Shown here piece after piece: positions 7,881-9,746 of a DNA stretch of 9,746 bases; position 1 is the stretch's first letter; each line of letters begins with the position of its first letter. The notes beneath the pieces are model-generated. The model did no database searches. It was not told the origin of the DNA and was given only the letters and a program-made list of their open reading frames with translations. Both the position numbers and the translations under genes were made by a program. Source of the stretch: Bacteroidota bacterium (lineage in GTDB: Bacteria; Bacteroidota; Kryptoniia; Kryptoniales; JAKASW01); contig JAJYOS010000170.1 in the NCBI GenBank assembly GCA_021796055.1, positions 1 through 9,746 on the forward strand, written 5' to 3'.

Positions 7881-8741
7881 TTAGTAGAGATTTTTTCCCG
7901 TGGCCAGCGCTTCAAGCCTGGCAATCCGCTCCTCTGTGGGAGGATGCGTGCTGAAGAGCCTCGCAAACCTTTGGGTGCTCAGCGGGTTGACAATGAAGAG
8001 ATGAGCCGTCGAAGGCTGGGCCTGCATCGGCATCTGCTGGGCGCCTGCCTCGAGCTTGCTCAACGCGCTTGCGAGCGAAAGAGGCTTCATCGAAAGCTTT
8101 GCGCCGCCTTCGTCTGCCTTATATTCGCGCGAGCGGGAAACTGCCATCTGGATCATCATCGCCGCGATGGGCGCAACTATTATCACGAACAACTCTCCGA
8201 TAAGCGATGAGCTGTCGTCATCCCTGCCTCTTCCTCCGAAAAAGAACAATGACCAGCTGAGCATCTGCGCCAGATAAGCTATGGCGCCTGCAAAGGTAGC
8301 CACGATTGTCGAGGTTAGAATATCCCGGTGAATGACGTGGGATAACTCGTGACCGATCACCGCTTCGAGCTCTTCGTCGTTCAGCATTCTCATTATCCCG
8401 TCGGTAACCGCTACCGCGGCATGCTGCGGATTCCGCCCGGTCGCGAACGCATTCGGTGTATCTGTCGGGATCATGTATAATTTCGGCATCGGGATGTTTG
8501 CGCGTGTCGAGAGCCGATGAACAATCGAGTAAAGCTTGGGTGCCTCCGCCTCGTTGACTTGTCTGGCATGATAACTCGCCAACACCATCTTGTCGGAAAA
8601 CCAGTACGCGAAGAAATTCATGGCAAGGCTGAAAATAAACGCATATGTGAGCCCGGTCTTTCCACCGATCATCTCACCGATAAAAAGAAACAACACCATC
8701 ATCAATGTCATCAGGAAGACCGTCTTCATAGTATTTTTCAT
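7881..8741 (-). CDS. htpX: Membrane zinc metalloprotease HtpX (M48B)
   Basis: 286 residues, the usual HtpX length. There are two N-terminal membrane segments (about 7-25 and 31-49), then the cytoplasmic protease domain. The zinc site is HELSH (131-135) in VIGHELSHVIHRDI, with Glu206 in SREYKAD as third ligand. Two more hydrophobic segments lie at about 143-167 and 181-201, separated by the glycine/aspartate-rich loop FFGGRGRDDDSSS. THPPTEERIARLEAL (265-279) is the typical C-terminal signature. HtpX degrades damaged or misfolded inner-membrane proteins, together with FtsH in E. coli. The ATG at 8741 has the strongest ribosome binding site in the window, TAAGGAGG 10 nt upstream; the ATG at codon 5 is the alternative. 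It is probably the first gene of the transcript, lying after the only sizeable spacer, and is followed by gdhA after 14 nt. Confidence 0.95.
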   Translation of the reverse strand: MKNTMKTVFLMTLMMVLFLFIGEMIGGKTGLTYAFIFSLAMNFFAYWFSDKMVLASYHARQVNEAEAPKLYSIVHRLSTRANIPMPKLYMIPTDTPNAFATGRNPQHAAVAVTDGIMRMLNDEELEAVIGHELSHVIHRDILTSTIVATFAGAIAYLAQMLSWSLFFFGGRGRDDDSSSLIGELFVIIVAPIAAMMIQMAVSRSREYKADEGGAKLSMKPLSLASALSKLEAGAQQMPMQAQPSTAHLFIVNPLSTQRFARLFSTHPPTEERIARLEALATGKNLY

Positions 8742-8751
8742 AATTCCATAT

Positions 8752-8759
8752 CCTCCTTA
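8752..8759 (-). promoter_or_regulatory. Ribosome binding site of htpX
   Basis: TAAGGAGG on the minus strand is an eight-base match to the canonical 16S anti-Shine-Dalgarno complement, 10 nt before the htpX ATG at 8741. It supports the first ATG as the start. Confidence 0.8.
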
Positions 8760-8767
8760 GGTGGGAC

Positions 8768-8796
8768 AATTTATCAAGGCGATCAGGGACTTGCAA
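8768..8796 (-). promoter_or_regulatory. Possible promoter for htpX and downstream genes
   Basis: In the 138-nt spacer between the nitrilase stop and htpX, the minus strand carries TTGCAA (8791-8796), a 17-nt spacer and TAAATT (8768-8773). Each hexamer matches the sigma-70 consensus at 4 of 6 positions. The TAAATTGT context is also partly compatible with the Bacteroidota pattern TTG...TAnnTTTG. A start around 8761 would leave a leader of about 20 nt that begins almost at the ribosome binding site. The rest of the spacer (8797-8879) shows no clear stem-loop with a T run, so read-through from the nitrilase gene is not excluded. Matches of this quality occur by chance; the location is the main support. 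Confidence 0.35.
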
Positions 8797-8879
8797 GGCA
8801 GCAGAAACGCCATAAGCATCTGTGATTAAGACGATTGCGGGTATCACTTAAGATTGAGAAACGTGAATTCGACCCGACG

Positions 8880-9722
8880 TTAGAAACCGAGTTTCCTCAG
8901 ATGATTGACCACGAGTTCCGGGTTCTCATCGAGGAAATGTCTCGCGAAAAGTCTCGACCTGTCGACCTCGGCCAGGTCTACATCCCCACTTAGTAATTCC
9001 GGCTCGAAGAGTTTTGCAGTCGCAATATTCTCGCCGTGCGGGGAGATGATCTCAGATCCGCCCCAAAAATTTACCCCGTCCTCAAATCCAACCCTATTTA
9101 CGAAGGCAAGGTACACACTCAGAAGCCTGGCAAAACTCCTGTGTTGTTCATTGTTAATTGCAAAGCCGGGATGCGCTTCTGCGGCGCCGGACAGACGGGT
9201 CGGACTCGATGCAGCACCGAGTATCAATCTCGCTCCCTGAAGAGCGAGGATATACGGAAGAGAGATGTGCCAGAGGTCCTCGCAAATCAGAAGTCCCAAC
9301 TTCCCGAACTTCGTGTCGAATGCCTCCACCTTTTTCCCGGGCAGGAAGTAGCGCTGTTCCTCGAAGATACCGTAGGTCGGCAGGTATACTTTAAAATGAA
9401 GATGTTTCAGGGCGCCGTCTTCAAAATAAACCAGCGCGTTCCGGATCGCCCCCGTATCGTCCAGAATAATACTCCCGACGGCAATGGAGATCTTCCTGCT
9501 CATGGACTTGAGAGGCTCAAAAAACCTGTCGTCAGGACGGAGTGCCAATTCCGCGTTCAAATCCCGGACCGAGTAGCCGGTCAGGCTCAACTCCGGAAAA
9601 AGGATGATTCCGGCGCCTTGCTTTTGCGCCCGTTCCGCTGTCTCAAGATGATGCTCAAGATTCCATTTCAGGTCGCCGAGCCGCGGTTTTATCTGAGCCA
9701 GTGAAACGGTGAATTTGCCCAA
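8880..9722 (-). CDS. Nitrilase-superfamily carbon-nitrogen hydrolase, NAD-synthetase-glutaminase-like
   Basis: A 280-residue single-domain C-N hydrolase. The catalytic triad is visible: Glu44 in LFPELSLTGY, Lys111 in HFKVYLPTYGIFEEQRYF and Cys147 in LLICEDLWH. The segments YGIFEEQRYFLPG and CEDLWH closely resemble the glutaminase domain of glutamine-dependent NAD synthetase (NadE), but no synthetase domain follows: the protein ends at about the end of the nitrilase fold. It probably hydrolyses an amide to acid plus ammonia in the cytoplasm; the true substrate is unknown. The start codon is TTG at 9722. An in-frame TAG lies just two codons before it, the first beta strand (KFTVSLAQI) begins immediately after it, and GAGGA sits 7 nt upstream, so this start is well supported. 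A 138-nt spacer separates it from htpX. Confidence 0.88.
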   Translation of the reverse strand: MGKFTVSLAQIKPRLGDLKWNLEHHLETAERAQKQGAGIILFPELSLTGYSVRDLNAELALRPDDRFFEPLKSMSRKISIAVGSIILDDTGAIRNALVYFEDGALKHLHFKVYLPTYGIFEEQRYFLPGKKVEAFDTKFGKLGLLICEDLWHISLPYILALQGARLILGAASSPTRLSGAAEAHPGFAINNEQHRSFARLLSVYLAFVNRVGFEDGVNFWGGSEIISPHGENIATAKLFEPELLSGDVDLAEVDRSRLFARHFLDENPELVVNHLRKLGF

Positions 9723-9725
9723 ACG

Positions 9726-9746
9726 CTATTCCTCGATAATCTCGTT
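9726..9746 (-). CDS. Possible C-terminal tail of an upstream gene
   Basis: Reading from the window edge on the minus strand, one frame gives NEIIEE followed by TAG at 9728-9726, three bases before the TTG start of the nitrilase gene. An acidic tail and a 3-nt gap would fit the tight gene packing seen elsewhere here. Only six codons are visible and the other two frames are also open, so this is a weak call and no function can be given. Confidence 0.3.
   Translation of the reverse strand, partial: NEIIEE

Noticed and set aside
6682..7884. A 400-codon open frame on the plus strand opposite the glutamate dehydrogenase gene
   Set aside because: It shares codon boundaries with gdhA, so its stops could only arise from TTA, CTA and TCA codons, which are rare in the sense gene. 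Its translation resembles no family, and long antisense frames opposite GDH genes are a known artefact.
8840..8880. Possible terminator after the nitrilase gene
   Set aside because: Short complementary bits (ACGT and CGTG/CACG) are present, but no stable stem followed by a T run can be drawn on the minus strand.

Overview
The window is a gene-dense stretch of bacterial chromosome in which every supported gene lies on the minus strand, so transcription runs from high to low coordinates. The base composition looks close to 50% GC (by eye). The gene set points to a Gram-negative of the Bacteroidota/Chlorobi/FCB group, most likely Ignavibacteria-like: there is a BamD-type outer-membrane lipoprotein, a secreted metalloprotease ending in a type IX-secretion (T9SS type A / FlgD-like) sorting domain, an FG-GAP propeller protein, and a CcmA-like ABC ATPase with the sequence style of that group. 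Clear Shine-Dalgarno sites (for example TAAGGAGG before htpX, GAGGA before several others) argue against a typical Bacteroidia genome, where such sites are rare. The organism assignment is inference.

Layout in the direction of transcription: (a) 9722-8880, a nitrilase-superfamily C-N hydrolase with features of NAD-synthetase glutaminase domains; (b) a 138-nt spacer, the only sizeable one, with a plausible promoter and a near-perfect ribosome binding site; (c) 8741-7881, an HtpX-type M48 membrane protease; (d) 7866-6583, a glutamate dehydrogenase-family enzyme; (e) 6583-5972, an unrecognised envelope protein with a C-terminal membrane segment; (f) 5971-5189, a BamD-like lipoprotein; (g) 5155-4628, an acyl-CoA thioesterase; (h) 4631-2463, a secreted beta-propeller protein; (i) 2485-818, a secreted HExxH metalloprotease; (j) 821-180, an ABC transporter ATPase; (k) 196 to the window edge, the start of a copper P-type ATPase.

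From htpX onward every junction is either an overlap (1, 4, 23, 4 and 17 nt), an exact abutment, or a gap of 14 or 33 nt. The genes from htpX to the copper ATPase could therefore form one nine-gene transcript, although their functions (membrane quality control, glutamate metabolism, outer-membrane assembly, acyl-CoA hydrolysis, secretion and metal handling) do not form one obvious pathway. No RNA genes, insertion sequences, CRISPR arrays, attachment sites or clear rho-independent terminators were seen. I did not find a convincing new defence or mobile system. The most interesting leads are the secreted propeller/protease pair, the ABC ATPase with atypical Q- and H-loops and no visible permease, the unknown protein coupled to bamD, and a nine-base T tract early in the propeller gene.
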